Part shown: positions 23,617 through 35,154 of the stretch, one piece after another
Position numbering within the stretch: the first letter of the stretch is position 1
How the letters are laid out: every line of letters starts with the position of its first letter
Assembly (NCBI GenBank): GCA_006384855.1
Contig: VCJN01001970.1
Span: 62,001-126,000, forward strand
From: Tetraselmis striata
Taxonomy: Eukaryota > Chlorophyta > Chlorodendrophyceae > Chlorodendrales > Chlorodendraceae
Length of the DNA stretch: 64,000 bases
Reading direction: 5' to 3'
The notes under the pieces: generated by a model
What the model saw: the letters and a program-made list of their open reading frames with translations, nothing else
Told to the model about the DNA's origin: nothing
The model's database searches: none
Position numbers and translations under genes: made by a program

Positions 23617-23990
23617 AGTTACAAGGGGCGGCTCATGTTTGCAAAGTACTCGGTGGCAGCGGTTAGTAGGTTTTCGGCAGTTGGCCGGTAGTTGCTGGAC
23701 GGGTTTGCAACAACACCAGTATGGGTTTGCGGGGATTCATGCAGGAGGGCCGCCATGCGCGCCCTTCGCGCTCGTAGCGCATGTCACGCGCGTAACGTAC
23801 ACGCGCGAAGCTTGGTGTTTGCGAACCAGTTGTAACGCGATGTGTAGTGACAACCGACTGTCGCAGCGACGAGATGGTACGGGAGGCGGTTTGTTGAGCC
23901 GCCATGCGCAGGTGTGCGGATGGTTGAGCCGCACTCGGTTGTAGCAGTAAGAAGCGCCGCACCGAGGAAGGTCTAATTGAAGTCTGTAAG

Positions 23991-24030
23991 GTGTGTGTGT
24001 GTGTGTGTGTGTGTGGGGGGGGGGGGGGGT
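23991..24030 (+). repeat. (GT)n followed by poly(G)
   Basis: A GT microsatellite of about 12 units runs directly into about 17 consecutive G. Confidence 0.9.
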
Positions 24031-24289
24031 CTGGTCCGGAAACATGGCGCTCATCCCGTCGTTCAGCTGCTAGGGTTCGCCTTGCGGCGGTCACCGAAAG
24101 GTGGCCTCGCAAAGCGCTAGCAGCTCAGACGAAAGCCGCCCCACACCGTCACTCGTTCTCACCTTCGCGGCCACGCCTGCGCCTGCCGCCACGCCCCACG
24201 TCATGCTGCCGCTGCCGTCACTCGAGCAGTAGCGGTTGCTTTTGCGCTGCTGGCAACTGTCGTCTCGAAGACGCGACGCTCGTAGTCCT

Positions 24290-25036
24290 TCATGAGGTCC
24301 CCAAAATCACAGGATCTAGATGCTCAGAAGCATGCTGAAAATGCTGGGCTCGCAGCACGTCCATCGGAACGCCTTGATCACCGTGCACACGCTTGATATC
24401 GTTTCCGTAGGAAGACCAAACGAAAGCGAAACGCTTTGTCGATGGCTTCGGCGTGATTCTGAGCACGCGCGAGGTAGGGGGTGAAGTCTTGATTCGCAGC
24501 ATGGACGTAGGGTAGCAGCTCGTCGAGAGCTATGAAAAGTGCGGCTATGTGGGCGCCGAAACACGACATCCAAAGATACTCCTCCTCGGCCTGCATACGC
24601 CGGTCATCTTGCTTGAGATACTCGTTCGTTAGATCGGTGCTCAGGGGAAGAGTCCGGGCACTCCGTTGACCTGTCGAACGGCCTCGAAACCAGACCTACT
24701 CGTTGCAGTATCTCGCGCACCGCGAGGTAGTCGTCCTCGTCACTCACGGATATTGCTCCAACACGGCCGCCTTGGGCTCTAGCAAGTCGGGGCGCACTGC
24801 GGCTCCCCCGATGCCGGTCGGCTGTCCCGCGATGCGCTGTTCGAAACGGAGCCATGTGCCCCGTCTCCACCACCAACACGGTCACTAGCCGTTAACTGAG
24901 CCAACACTGTTACAAGCTCGCGCAGCAATGTAGATTGGGTTTTCACATCTGCTTGTAGCGATTCGAGCGTCGGCTCAACGATGGGTTCTTCTCTATCTGG
25001 CATGGTACAACACGGACGCACGGATGATAATTTCAC
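24290..25036 (-). mobile_element. Probable DIRS Gag-like region
   Basis: The start (MPDREEPIVEPTLESL, near 25000) is followed by a helical segment with LLRELVTVLAQLTA. The C-terminal block (24290-24596) is strongly helical with ALDELLPYVHAANQDF and AIDKAFRFRLVFLRK. Position and character fit the short, helical Gag proteins of DIRS elements; there is no zinc knuckle. It lies between the RT block and the recombinase block, on the same strand. Broken, with about two or three breaks. Confidence 0.45.
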
Positions 25037-25283
25037 AAACGGCTGGTAAACCGTGTGTGGTCTTGAACAACCTCGGGTGACCTTGATGCTCGCAACAGGC
25101 TACGAGACAGTTCATCGCTGCGTGTCACGGACCGAAACTGGAAGATGGAAGGCTCAACTGTTATGGCTGATTGTATGTCTACTTCGTGCTGCACCCATAA
25201 CGAGCGCAACGACATGCCGTGCCTAGTAGTATCCCGTACCACTGAGCAGCACGGTAGCCGAAAAGCGGTCAGGGTAAGGGCGG

Positions 25284-25319
25284 TTTCACAAGGAACGTCT
25301 GATTTGCCGAAGAATGCCA
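25284..25319 (-). repeat. Split direct repeat B2
   Basis: Partner of 25568-25608. On the minus strand the order is A1 (28317), coding, B1 (25608), A2 (25566), B2 (25319), the layout known for PAT/Ngaro-type DIRS elements. Confidence 0.55.
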
Positions 25320-25393
25320 GGTCTGGTTACAAATTGTGTTAATCAGGAATTTGTAGGCATACAATCACATAGCAAGGGGGGGTTAGGCGGACG

Positions 25394-25566
25394 GTGGTGC
25401 GCTCGATGTAGCGTGCTACATCAAAGGAGAGTGACCGGTCGGTCCGCATTGATGGCAGATGGTAGCCCTGACCGGCCCCCGCAATCATGCGAGCACACAC
25501 GCGCTACAGGCGCTGCGCCAGGCCTATCTCGTACATGTAGAGAAACAACATAAACTAGTTTAGAAC
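25394..25566 (-). repeat. Split direct repeat A2 of the DIRS/PAT-like element
   Basis: About 173 bp, similar (roughly 85 percent by eye) and in the same orientation as 28142-28317. It lies directly next to the short repeat B1 (25568-25608), whose partner B2 lies at 25284-25319. Confidence 0.65.
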
Positions 25567-27800
25567 ATTTCACAAGGAACGTCCTGTTTGCCGACTAGAG
25601 AATGCCGGGCGCAGCATGCCACGGGCGGGGGGCGTGGGCGGGAATGGTGAAGGTGACGACATGCCAGCGGGATGCACCCACGGGAAGGCGGTCGCCAGTA
25701 CAGGCAGGAATGAAGAGGTCGTGGCGCGGCTTCCGGGAGCGCATGTCGGAGCACATCTCCGAGAGGAGCTTTGTCATGCCAGTAGGGAACAATGACGATG
25801 GTTGGGGCACCACTGGACTCCAGTTTGGAGACAAGGTCGCCGATGCTGAGGTTCCCTGGAGGGTTACAACAGTTACGCTCGCAACGCCATGCGGCGTCGG
25901 AGAGGGCGTCGACGGCCTCGCACCGCGGATCGCGCCAGCGGGCGTTGTAGCGGGGTAGGAGGGCGTTTTCAGACGTCGCGAAGCGGTCGATGGTGCATGC
26001 GCCCCACTTTGCAGTGAGTGAGGCAAATAGGCGAGGGTTGAGCTGCCAATCATCGCAGTCAACCTCCCGAAGAAGGCGGTCAGCCCAGATATTCGCCGCA
26101 GAACGAATGTAGCGCACGGAAAAGGTAATGCCGTGCGAGTCCATGAGGTACCATGTTTTGCGTAGCTCAACCGTGAGGCGCGGAGAGCGAGAGGTGAGGT
26201 GGGTAAGGACGCCGACAACCGCTTGGTTTTCCTCGTGCAAGCGGATGTGACGGTGACGGAGCACGTGGAGGAAGGACTCAATAGCCAAGCGGACGGCTTT
26301 GAGCTCTTTCATAGTAATGTGCGCAGTGCGATCATCGTCGTACCAAAATCCCCGAGCCTCGTGGTGTTCGTTCAGAACGGCACCCCAACCGTACGACGAA
26401 CCGTCGACGTGTAGGTAACCCGTTTCGACGAGGCGGTTAATGGGGCGGCCGTTGTGTTGGGTAGGCACGCCCACCCACCATTGCATATCACGCTCGAGCT
26501 GGCGGGTGAGCTTGACGCGGCCGGACCAAGAGTCGCCAGTGTTGAGGACATCATGCATGTCACAGAGGTATAAACGGGCAGGGGCGATGGCCAAGTAGAG
26601 AAACTGGCATTTGCCCGCAAGAGCGGCCAACTCGCGAGCAGTCAGCCACCGACGATTGCGTTTTGCTCGTTGGATTAGGCGTTTTGCCGCGCAAGCAATG
26701 CCAACGAGTTTCTCAGCGGGCGCACGAAGAGTAGGCGACCCCGATGTGTCAATTTCTAACCCCATGTGCACGAGCGTTTGGGTGGGCTCCCACACGCCCT
26801 TGTTGGGGTTGCGCAACATACATCAAATCCCGAGAGGTGACGTTCGATGTAGTCGCGTTGCCAGATGGCCTCGGCATGAGTCTGAGCTAGAAACATGAAA
26901 TCGTCCATGTAGGGCAACATGCGTAGGCCAAATCCGCGCCGGGGGATATGTGTGCTGTTCGCTTCGGCCGGGTAACAACACAATGCCCTAGTGAGGACGT
27001 TGGTGAATTGGCAGAAGTAGTAGGGGGGCAGAGACCATCTTATGGGAAGGGCAACTAGCAGTCGTTACAAAGTGCCGCGGTAATTGACAGTGAACAAGTC
27101 CATGTCCTTGGCGGCGATTCCAACCGCGTAAAACCCATCATGCATGTCCATCTGCAACATGCCGTCCCTAGGGCGCGCCTGGTTGCGCAGATGCGAAAGC
27201 GGCTCGAACGAAAGATCGCGCGTCTCGCAATAGCGGTTCATGGGGCGAAGGTCAATGATGAGCCTCCATTTGTTGGTTCCGGGCTTAGGAACCAAGAACA
27301 GCCCGGACACCCATTTTGCTCGGTAGCGTCGCTCCCAAGCTCCAACGGCCAGGAAGCGAGCCAATTCACCGTCCAAAAACTCAAGATGGGCCGGAGTAGC
27401 ATCCCCTATTGACACCCCATGATGAACAAAAGGTGGGCCAAGCCCGTCCAAGAAAGGAACGCGTACATCTCTAGAGATTCAGTTGAGAACACTGCGATTC
27501 GCACCAGCAGCTTGCAAGTTGCCGAGAGTATTACGACGGGCGCGATGTCTCATAAAGGGAGAGTTGGGGGAGAGGAATTGGCGCGATGGATGTCGCGAGG
27601 TGGGCGAGCAAAGCGCCCTGTCGCTCTGCTCGCCCTCTCCGCGTCGGCGTCAGGGTCCAGGGTGCGCGGCACAGTAGAAGTGCCGCAGCGTGGGAGTAGC
27701 CATGTGCCACTGGGCGTTGGCCACTGGCATTGTATACTGTCACTTTGTACTCGAATTTAGACGACGGGCATGCGTAGGCATGCGTCCCAGTCGGAGCGCA
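25560..27800 (-). mobile_element. DIRS-like RT, RNase H and methyltransferase-like region
   Basis: Domains in order on the minus strand: RT fingers and palm (27065-27451: SGLFLVPKPGTNKWRLIIDL), the catalytic YMDD box (PYMDDFMFLAQ, near 26920), a DIRS-type thumb, RNase H (LHVDGSSYGWGAVL, near 26400; later SAANIWADRLLRE), and the methyltransferase-like module (LLPRYNARW, then CNPPGNLSIGDLV, then IVIVPYW, near 25800-25950). This gene order is characteristic of DIRS/PAT retrotransposons. The last 420 codons (25560-26819) form one long frame; the whole region has about three breaks. Confidence 0.85.
25568..25608 (-). repeat. Split direct repeat B1
   Basis: Begins tttcacaaggaacgtc on the plus strand, then tttgccga and gaatgcc; repeated with small changes at 25284-25319. 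Confidence 0.55.
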
Positions 27801-28141
27801 TCGCGACACCTACGCCGAGTAGGGGCCAGTACGGATCGAGCCATGCCCACACAGGAGGGGCAGCCAATGTTATTGTTGGTCGACATTGGTCGAAGGGCTT
27901 GGACCTTGTTCCACTGAATGGGGAAGCGCTGCGGCTTCGTCCTCAGTCTCCTCGCGTTGGGCGAGTAATCAGCAGCTCGTTCGAGGGTAGAACTTAGCAC
28001 GTCGCAAGCGGCACGCGTTCAGTAACCACACAAACCCTTGCGGGTTTCTCCCAAGGGGGAGCCCAAAAGGCTTCGCTCACCGTACGTGGTACGATGGCGG
28101 AAGACCGGCACCATGCGCGGCAAAATTGCCGCGACTTTGCT

Positions 28142-28317
28142 GTGGTGCGCTCGATGGAGCGTGCCACAGCAAAGGAGAGTGTGACCGGTCGGGCCGCCGT
28201 GATGGCAGGTGGTGGCCCTGACCGGCCCCCGCAATCATGCGCGCGTAAACCCGCGCTACGGGCGCCGTGCCAGGGCTATCTCGTACATGTAGAGAAACAT
28301 CACGAACTAGTTCAGAA
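28142..28317 (-). repeat. Split direct repeat A1 of the DIRS/PAT-like element
   Basis: Partner of 25394-25566; both share gaccggcccccgcaatcatg and ctcgtacatgtagagaaac. It forms the outer end of the RT-bearing unit on the minus strand. Confidence 0.65.
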
Positions 28318-28323
28318 TGTGTG

Positions 28324-29515
28324 CTGCCTCCGATTATCAACCCACGACGATCATGGTTGTCTAACGCCACCTCAGCCGTGCGATTCGCTTGCGTGACTTC
28401 GTGCCCCTCGCTCTTGGCTTCCAGGGCATGGGTGCCGCGGCCTCGCGCCTTATTGATGCCATGCGCTTGTACATCGCATGCGGGCCGGGCTCCCTATCGC
28501 TTTTCCAGTCGGATCGCGAGTCAGCGCCCGCAAGATTCCCCATGATGCGTATTCGGCCGCCGTTGCGCGGGTGCTGGGCCTTCGCCCGCGCGGGGGTTCC
28601 ATGCTTGTCACATGTCCTGGCCCCACGTGTGGGATTGACCCTTTATGGCTTCGCTCTACGGATGGCTCGAACTGGAATGCCACGGATTTCGTCGAGGATC
28701 ATCGGCCCATCTGCCCCGTTGCGAACTACAAGCACCGCATGCATACCGCTTTGAAAAATCTGTGGACTTCCGTGGCGATAGAAGCGGGGGCGGTGCTCGA
28801 CCGGGACCGCTCGGGAGTTGGCGACTTGACCCTTGAGACGAGTGGGCTGCGCCCAGCGGACCGCTCGCGGCCGTCAGATTTGACGTTGGCGGGGTTGGGG
28901 GAGGGGGGGGGCGTGCGATTACATGATCGATTTCGCGTGCGTTTCCTCCACGACCCCCACTTGGATGGGGCAACGACCCCCGTCGGTGCACCCCGGGGAT
29001 CGCGGCGACCGAGGCGGAGCGCAACAAGCTAGCGGCGGACCGGGCGTCTTCCGCCCCGGTGCCGGGTGTTCACCGATACTACCCTTTTGTGGTTGAAGAC
29101 CTCGGCCGCCTCGGAAAATCCGCTTTAACGGCGGGTCTACATCTTCACGGTGTTACTTGCTGTGCGCAACTTCCCTGGCGGTCCTTCCGCCCCCGACTTC
29201 ATGCTTCCTTCGTGGTCAGTCCGTCCAGGCTCTTCGAAACTTAATTGCCAGCCAGCCCGCTGAGTTTCGCCATCACATATCGCGCACGCAGCGGGGGTTG
29301 TTGCAACGAGTCTCTGCTTGCGTGCATGGTATCTTGGGCGGCATTCTCTCTACCGGAGTGCAGACGGCCGAGTATGATGCGTTTCCCCGTGCTCATTCCG
29401 CACCCTCTTCTGGTGTTGCTTCCACCTCGCGACTGATGATGCAGTGGCCGTTTTCTATTGCCTATTTGGGTGGTTTCGTGATGGCCTTTTGCAGCTAACT
29501 CATGTAACTGAATAG
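28324..29515 (+). mobile_element. RLE-type LINE 3' end, copy 2
   Basis: Plus-strand copy of the block at 16005-17170. It begins at the same point (ctgcctccgattatcaaccc versus ttgcctccgatgatcaaccc) and ends with a similar tail (cagctaactcatgtaactg). The coding signals are the same: the Cys-rich segment with GPTCGIDPLWLRST, YKHRMHTALKNLW, RPSDLTLAGLG and YYPFVVED, in more than one frame. It sits 6 bp from repeat A1 of the DIRS-like element and abuts the LINE-tail repeat at 29515. Confidence 0.7.
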
Positions 29516-30330
29516 TTGTTTTCTGCCCCTTGGATAGGACTGGCACCAGTGAAACCCTTGCAAGTTCTCTATGACGGCCGTTTAGGTAGCAATCTAGCAA
29601 CGGAAAGCCCTAGGTAGGCGACGCTCCGTTATAGTCATCAAGCAAATTGCTAAAGCATTCTGCAAGACTGATCGAACGCCAGTGACGGAATTTCCAACAC
29701 TGTTGGATCCCCATCTAAAACACTGTCATGAAAATACCCGGCACTGACCACGAAAGGTCCGCCCTACTTGTTTGGGCGTCGGCCCATTCGAATAATGCGA
29801 GTTGGGGAAATCCCCAACCCGCGGAGGAAAGCATTTCGGGAGTGTGATACGCGATGTGCAACAAACTAACAAAGAAGGCAATGTGAGGGAGGGCCCGACG
29901 CCATAGCTGGACAATTTTCCCATTCCCAGTATACTCCAGGGCGCCGTGAAGGGAGGCGGGGGACCCCGCCCAAAATAAAGGCAGTTAAGTCCTCATGTGT
30001 TGATGCCTGACTACGAATAAAATCCCTGAACTCCGGAACTAACAACCCAAATTTATGACGGTGATACCCCCACCGCGGGCACTCTACCAACATATGTTCG
30101 ATAGTTTTTCCCCGACCCCGGGACAGGACTGGCAGTGAAACCCTTGCAGCGTCTCAACGACGGGCATTTAGGCAGCAATCCAGTTACGGAAAGCCCTGGG
30201 TATGTAGACGACGCTCCGTTATAATCATAAAGCAAATTGCCGAAGGATTCTGCAAGACTAATTGAAGGCCAATCATAGAATTTCCAACACTGTTGGATCA
30301 CCGTCTAAAACACTGCCATAGTCTCATGTT
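29515..30330 (-). mobile_element. Tail fragments of a second LINE, partly duplicated
   Basis: The minus-strand block 30093-29866 reads HMLVECPRWGYHRHKFGLL, with the H-x4-C half of the zinc knuckle commonly found at the C-terminus of LINE RT proteins. A roughly 200-bp segment (cactgttggaaattc ... cagtcctgtcccgggg) occurs twice in the same orientation, at about 30300-30105 and 29700-29515. A third copy lies at 54590-55034. No RT core is present. The frame is broken. Confidence 0.55.
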
Positions 30331-31777
30331 CACCCCCGCCACATGCAGGGCGGTCAGCAGTGTTCCAGGAACCGCTCATGGCATGGCATGAATCCGGGCC
30401 AATCGGCGGGCAGTGGGGAAATACTCGGGTGCGCAATTGTATCATAATGTGCAGCCCGGCCACAATATGTGTATGGTTTTAAGCGCTATCGTACATCGGG
30501 TGGCAACTGTCCACGTGTACAGTGATTTAGACTCAACTCGTCGACCCCGTCGAACAGCGCCCAAACGTCCGAGTAGTTTTTCATCGTAACTCAAACCGCG
30601 TACTGAAAACCCACCGGTCTCGACCTGGTGTTATTCCCATACTTTTCTGGGCGCCCTGCCAGGCACCCGCGCGAGCGCAAGATGGGCCAACCGCGGCATG
30701 CCTGCCGAGATCAACGCCTATTCTGGGGTATTTGTTGTGGGGCGTGCAATAGGCGAGCTATGGGCGTCAGCTCTATTTTACGAGTCGTTTGAGTCCTGGG
30801 GAAGGTACCTGTGGCGGCACGGGGCCGGTGGGGCGCATCTCGCGGTCGGCCCATGAGGGATCGTCAACTGTACACGTGTACAGTTGACCGCCGATATTGT
30901 CTCGACGTTCGAACCACCCACTCAACGCGATACGAGCCTGTCACAGAAGCTACAGGGTGGTTTGGTGGGCAAGTATTGAGGTATAGATCACATTACAAGA
31001 CCATTCGACTCGAATCCGTATAACAGCCCGTGAGCCCCGGCAGTTGTGAAGGATGTGAAAATCTACAGTGGTCTAGGCGCCATTGCGCCCAGTCACGACC
31101 CCAGTCAGAACGACTGCCTCAGTAGCCCCCTCTGGGTGCGCCCTGCGCCATATATGGACTTGACAGCAACAGAGGAGAGCGTCGAACGCCACTTGGATAG
31201 ATGTCCCAGTCTCGAGCGACATGGCGCGTGTCGCTTGGGAATCTGCGCGACATGGCGAGGAACGATGCAAGTGCCGCCGCCCCGCCACCGTTTATCTCGC
31301 CGCCAACTTCTAACCAGCGACGGAAACTGGTGTTAGCAGTCATGCGGGCTGGCTGATCGAAGGGACGAAACTCAGTAGCGTGTGCTTAGAATGCTAAAGC
31401 ACTGTACACTTATACAATTAACTGTACGCGTATACAATGCCCGTAGTTCCATACAAACCCCACAAACAAGTTTAGAACATTGCATTTCCGGGAAAATACT
31501 TGAGCAATGCGCAATGCGCCGCCGGCGGACTCGAACGCGGTGTTGCGCCGACGGCCGACGATTTCCACGCCACCGTCCCCGATCCCCGCTCCTTACAGGC
31601 CGCTTCCTGCTTACACCGCCTGTTTGGTGCCGCCGACAGCACCGTAGCACTTGTGGGTGGAATTCAGCCTCGAGGAAGCCAGGAAATGCACGTCTGGCAG
31701 ACGTTGGCACCCACACCGAGTTGTCCGTAGTACGCGGCGCCGCGAGGCACGCTTCGTAGCTCGGTGTCGCGGCAGCC
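30331..31777. other. Upstream of TRMU; no gene supported
   Basis: Open frames at 31046-31336 (plus) and 31372-31851 (minus) have no family motifs. A 26-bp palindrome lies at 30863-30888. The TRMU promoter and 5' untranslated region probably lie within the last few hundred bases. Confidence 0.4.
30863..30888. promoter_or_regulatory. Perfect 26-bp palindrome centred on CACGTG-like core
   Basis: The half-site gtcaactgtacac is followed directly by its exact reverse complement. Near-palindromes of similar sequence occur at about 30503-30525 (caactgtccacgtgtacagtg) and 31400-31440. It could be a protein-binding site; no function is shown. Confidence 0.4.
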
Positions 31778-34446
31778 ATGAGACCTTGTGGGAGGGGTAC
31801 GAGCGGACATGCAAAATCAGCTGCTTCGTGCTCTTCTGGCAGCGAACGCAAAGCATGCTATGTCTCGTGTCAGGCCAGGAAACATGTGCTGTGGCAGATT
31901 GGACAGTATGGAATCCAGGCAACGGATGCCAGATTGCGAAAAGGGAGCACACCCGCTGGAACACTGGTAGGGAAAGCGGCATCACGAGCACGAGGGGAAG
32001 AGGGCATTGGTGAGGCCAGCAGCATGGACGACAACGATGCGCTCCGCATGCTATCCGCTGCACAGCGCTATCATGTGCCAAATAACCATGAGCTGGACAT
32101 GGACAACTGTCAGGACTTCTGTCGCAAAAGTGCTGGAGACTGGCTGGCAGATGACGATTCTCTCCATGATAGGTGAGGGTGGAGCCTGCACGCCTGAGCA
32201 GGGAGGGAATCGTAAGGGGTCCGTGCGATTACAGCATTGCGTGTGCGTGTGTGAGGGAGAGATGTGCAGAGGCAGCACACCGCAGGAAGCTCAGCTCGGT
32301 GCCCCTCGACCCATCCACTGCAACCAAGGAAATATTCTGAGACTATACTGTGTATGCGCCATCAGCTGTGAGGTAGACAAGAGCTTAAACGTGGCGGTCC
32401 TTCTCAGCGGCGGCGTTGACTCCAGCTTGGCACTCAACCTAGCGGTGGCAGCTGGGCACAACGTGACGGCATTTTACTTGCAGATTTGGTTCCAGGAGGA
32501 CTTCAGGAACTTCTGGGATTCATGCCCCTGGGAAGAGGACCTGCACTATGCACAGAAGGTAACCACTGTTATGACTAGTCTTACCTGATTTGCGCATCTG
32601 CCGTGTCCATGGAAGTGATGGCGATGTAGAGATACACACAGCATGACTACAACGCACCAGGGAGGGCTGAAAGATCCTCTGTCTATTTCAGGATTACTGA
32701 CTACAGGATCTCCATGTTGGAAGGTGTGTGATGCCGCAGGGGTCGTGCTGAAAGTCGTCCCATTCACGGAAGAGTACTGGGAGGAAGTTGTCGGCGACAG
32801 TGTGATGTCAATCCGCAAGGGCTTAACACCCAATCCGGACATTCTATGCAACAGCAGGATTAAGTTCGGTGCGTTTCACGAGTTCCTGGAGAAGGCTCAC
32901 GCAGGGGAATTTGACCGCATTGTATCTGGGCACTATGCGAGGGTCGACCGCCCAGAGTATCGCAAGACAAATACTGGCACTGCCTCCGCGTCGCCGACTG
33001 GTAATAAAGTCCTGCTTGCGATCACCCCGGACGAAGTCAAGGACCAGACGTATTTCTTGGCTCAGCTCAGCCAGGCCCAGGTCAGTAAGCCAGCACCGCA
33101 GCCCTGCACCCCATGTACACAGCGCTGGCGAGCTCACGCGATGCTCGCACTGTAATTCTGCTAGATTGCCCGCTGCATGTTCCCCTTGGGATCGTTGACG
33201 AAGGCCGCCGTCCGCAAGATGGCGGCAACAGCTGCACTCGTCACCAAAGATCGGAAGGACAGCCAAGGTAGCGTACAGTCAAATCATCTCGGCCGTATGC
33301 CGTCACTACATGTTGCACCTGCTAGTGATGCCCCTTGGAGTAACGGTTGATTGCCCGCCATCTGGCAGGCATATGTTTCCTCGGCAAGGTGAAGTTCAGC
33401 GAGTTTCTCCGAGAGCACCTGGGCGAATGGCCTGGACTCATTCTCGAGGAGGAAACCGACCAGCAGCTCGGGTTCCATCAAGGTTTCTGGTTCCACACAA
33501 TCGGACAGCGCTCTGGCCTGCTGCTAGCCGACGGGCCCTGGTGCGCACGCCCAGCTTCTGCATGCGTCCCTTGCATCCGAACCCAGCTTCTGCTTGCACA
33601 ATGTACCAATATAGCTGTGACACATGAGGCAAACTTTCGTGGAAGCTCAAACCCCAGACGCGTCACTTCTGTTCACTGCAACCACATTGACGAGGTGTCT
33701 GCCTCACTTGCAGGTATGTTGTGAGGAAAGACATTGTATTGAATGTGGTCTACGTGTCAAAACATTACTACGAGGACAAGGCAAGCCTGCCCGGGCTCTG
33801 AGCATTGGTGCTAAGAGCAATGTGCAAGCGCATCCATGACTTGACACATAAAATGCCATGCAGATGAGGAAATCTTTCCAGTGCTCACGGTTCAACTGGA
33901 TACAAGGGGGTGCTCCAGACCCGCGGCACGGGCAAATAAAGTGCAAGGTGACTATGTACAAGCACCCTGTCAGCTTGTTGATTTTTGGATGTCATAACAA
34001 CATGCAGGGGGCAACATAAATACTCTCTGAGTTACCCCCCCCACCCCCCCCCCCCCCCCCCCCCCGGTAACAAAAAAGAAAAAATCATATGCGCGCGCTC
34101 GATCGCCATCATGTACACAAGCTGGGACTACAATTGAATATGTGCGTGTTGCCTGGGTGCGGTAGGTGCGCCATGGACCCATGATGTACGATTGTTGCAT
34201 AGAGGACCATGCTGACGGAACTAGTAAGCTCATCACTCTCGACAAAAATGACCAGGTGAGAGCTGTTATCGGCGCCACATTGATACCATGCATGCACATC
34301 TAGGATAGTTATACCTCTGAATTGGCACCACTCTCTTTGGTGGTCTTTGACACTGTGTTTGCCTCCAGGGGCTTGCACCGGGGCAGTACGCAGTGTTCTA
34401 CCAGAATGGGATTTGCTTTGGAAGTGGCATCATACAGTCAAGTTAA
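31778..34446 (+). CDS. TRMU: tRNA-specific 2-thiouridylase (MnmA/TRMU/MTU1 family), 9 exons
   Basis: Thiolates U34 of organellar tRNAs for Lys, Glu and Gln, using ATP and a relayed persulfide. Exons: 31778-32172, 32270-32558, 32724-33080, 33165-33267, 33369-33540, 33714-33780, 33864-33947, 34166-34255, 34369-34446. Frame is kept throughout, giving 544 residues. All introns are GT-AG except 33781-33863 (GC-AG). The ATP PP-loop SGGVDSS is at residues 178-184. The two catalytic cysteines of the family are C270 ([12 protein letters not shown]) and C384 (SQGICFLGK). The end of the central domain has [13 protein letters not shown] and the C-terminal beta-barrel ends [14 protein letters not shown]. 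It resembles the plant form. The first ~130 residues are an extension whose first ~40 residues (Ser/Arg/Lys/Ala-rich, few acids) resemble a transit peptide; a second in-frame ATG is at 32024. Confidence 0.95.
34026..34066 (+). repeat. C-rich tract in a TRMU intron
   Basis: Nearly pure C over about 40 bp within the intron 33948-34165. Confidence 0.9.
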
Positions 34447-35150
34447 AGGACCCCCCCCCCCCCCCCCCCCCCTTCCCCCCCACCTATTGCGGTCACCGCG
34501 TACCCCGTTGACCGATAAAACCCCCCATTCCCCCCACCGCGTACGTCCGGCAAGGACACACACCACTCCGCGCGGCAGCGCGCCTACCCCCACACCATCA
34601 TGAACTGAACACCATCCTGAACGTGAGCCCAATTCATGCACGCTACCGATGCAATGCATGGCATTTCCATGAGAGTGTGCCAGTAATGCCGCCGTCGTGA
34701 TAGGGCCAATAATCCCACAATTATCCAAGCTGCAAGATAACCGCCGTTGGCCGCGCCTTGCTGGGTGAAAGTAGCACACATAAAGTTCTTTCGATTCCAT
34801 AGGTGCATGCTCATACCGTCAGCACAGTAGGCTAAGCGCGGGCTGGCCCCCTCGACAACAATGTCGCCACTGCTGCACAAGTCTGCGCGCATGTTGTAAC
34901 ACATGTCACCCATCATCCAAGGGGAAAACCCAAATGATGACAGGGTCCGCGCGACGTGGAGACCTATCCAAGGGCTCCTCGCGGCTGGGAGCTTGCGTTG
35001 AAGAGCATGCACATAACACATGAAGGGGGTTTAAGTTGAAGGGGGTGCACAGTACATGCCCCCAACATGTACCCCACCCACATTGAGTGGGCTGGCTGGG
35101 ATGCTGAGGGGGGGGGGGGGGGGGGGGGGGACTTTGATAGGCCATAACAT
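34447..35150. other. TRMU downstream region; no gene supported
   Basis: A run of about 22 C starts 5 bp after the TRMU stop codon (about 34451-34472). A G run of about 24 lies at 35107-35130. Minus-strand frames at 34438-35021 lack family motifs. Confidence 0.45.
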
Positions 35151-35154
35151 TGCA

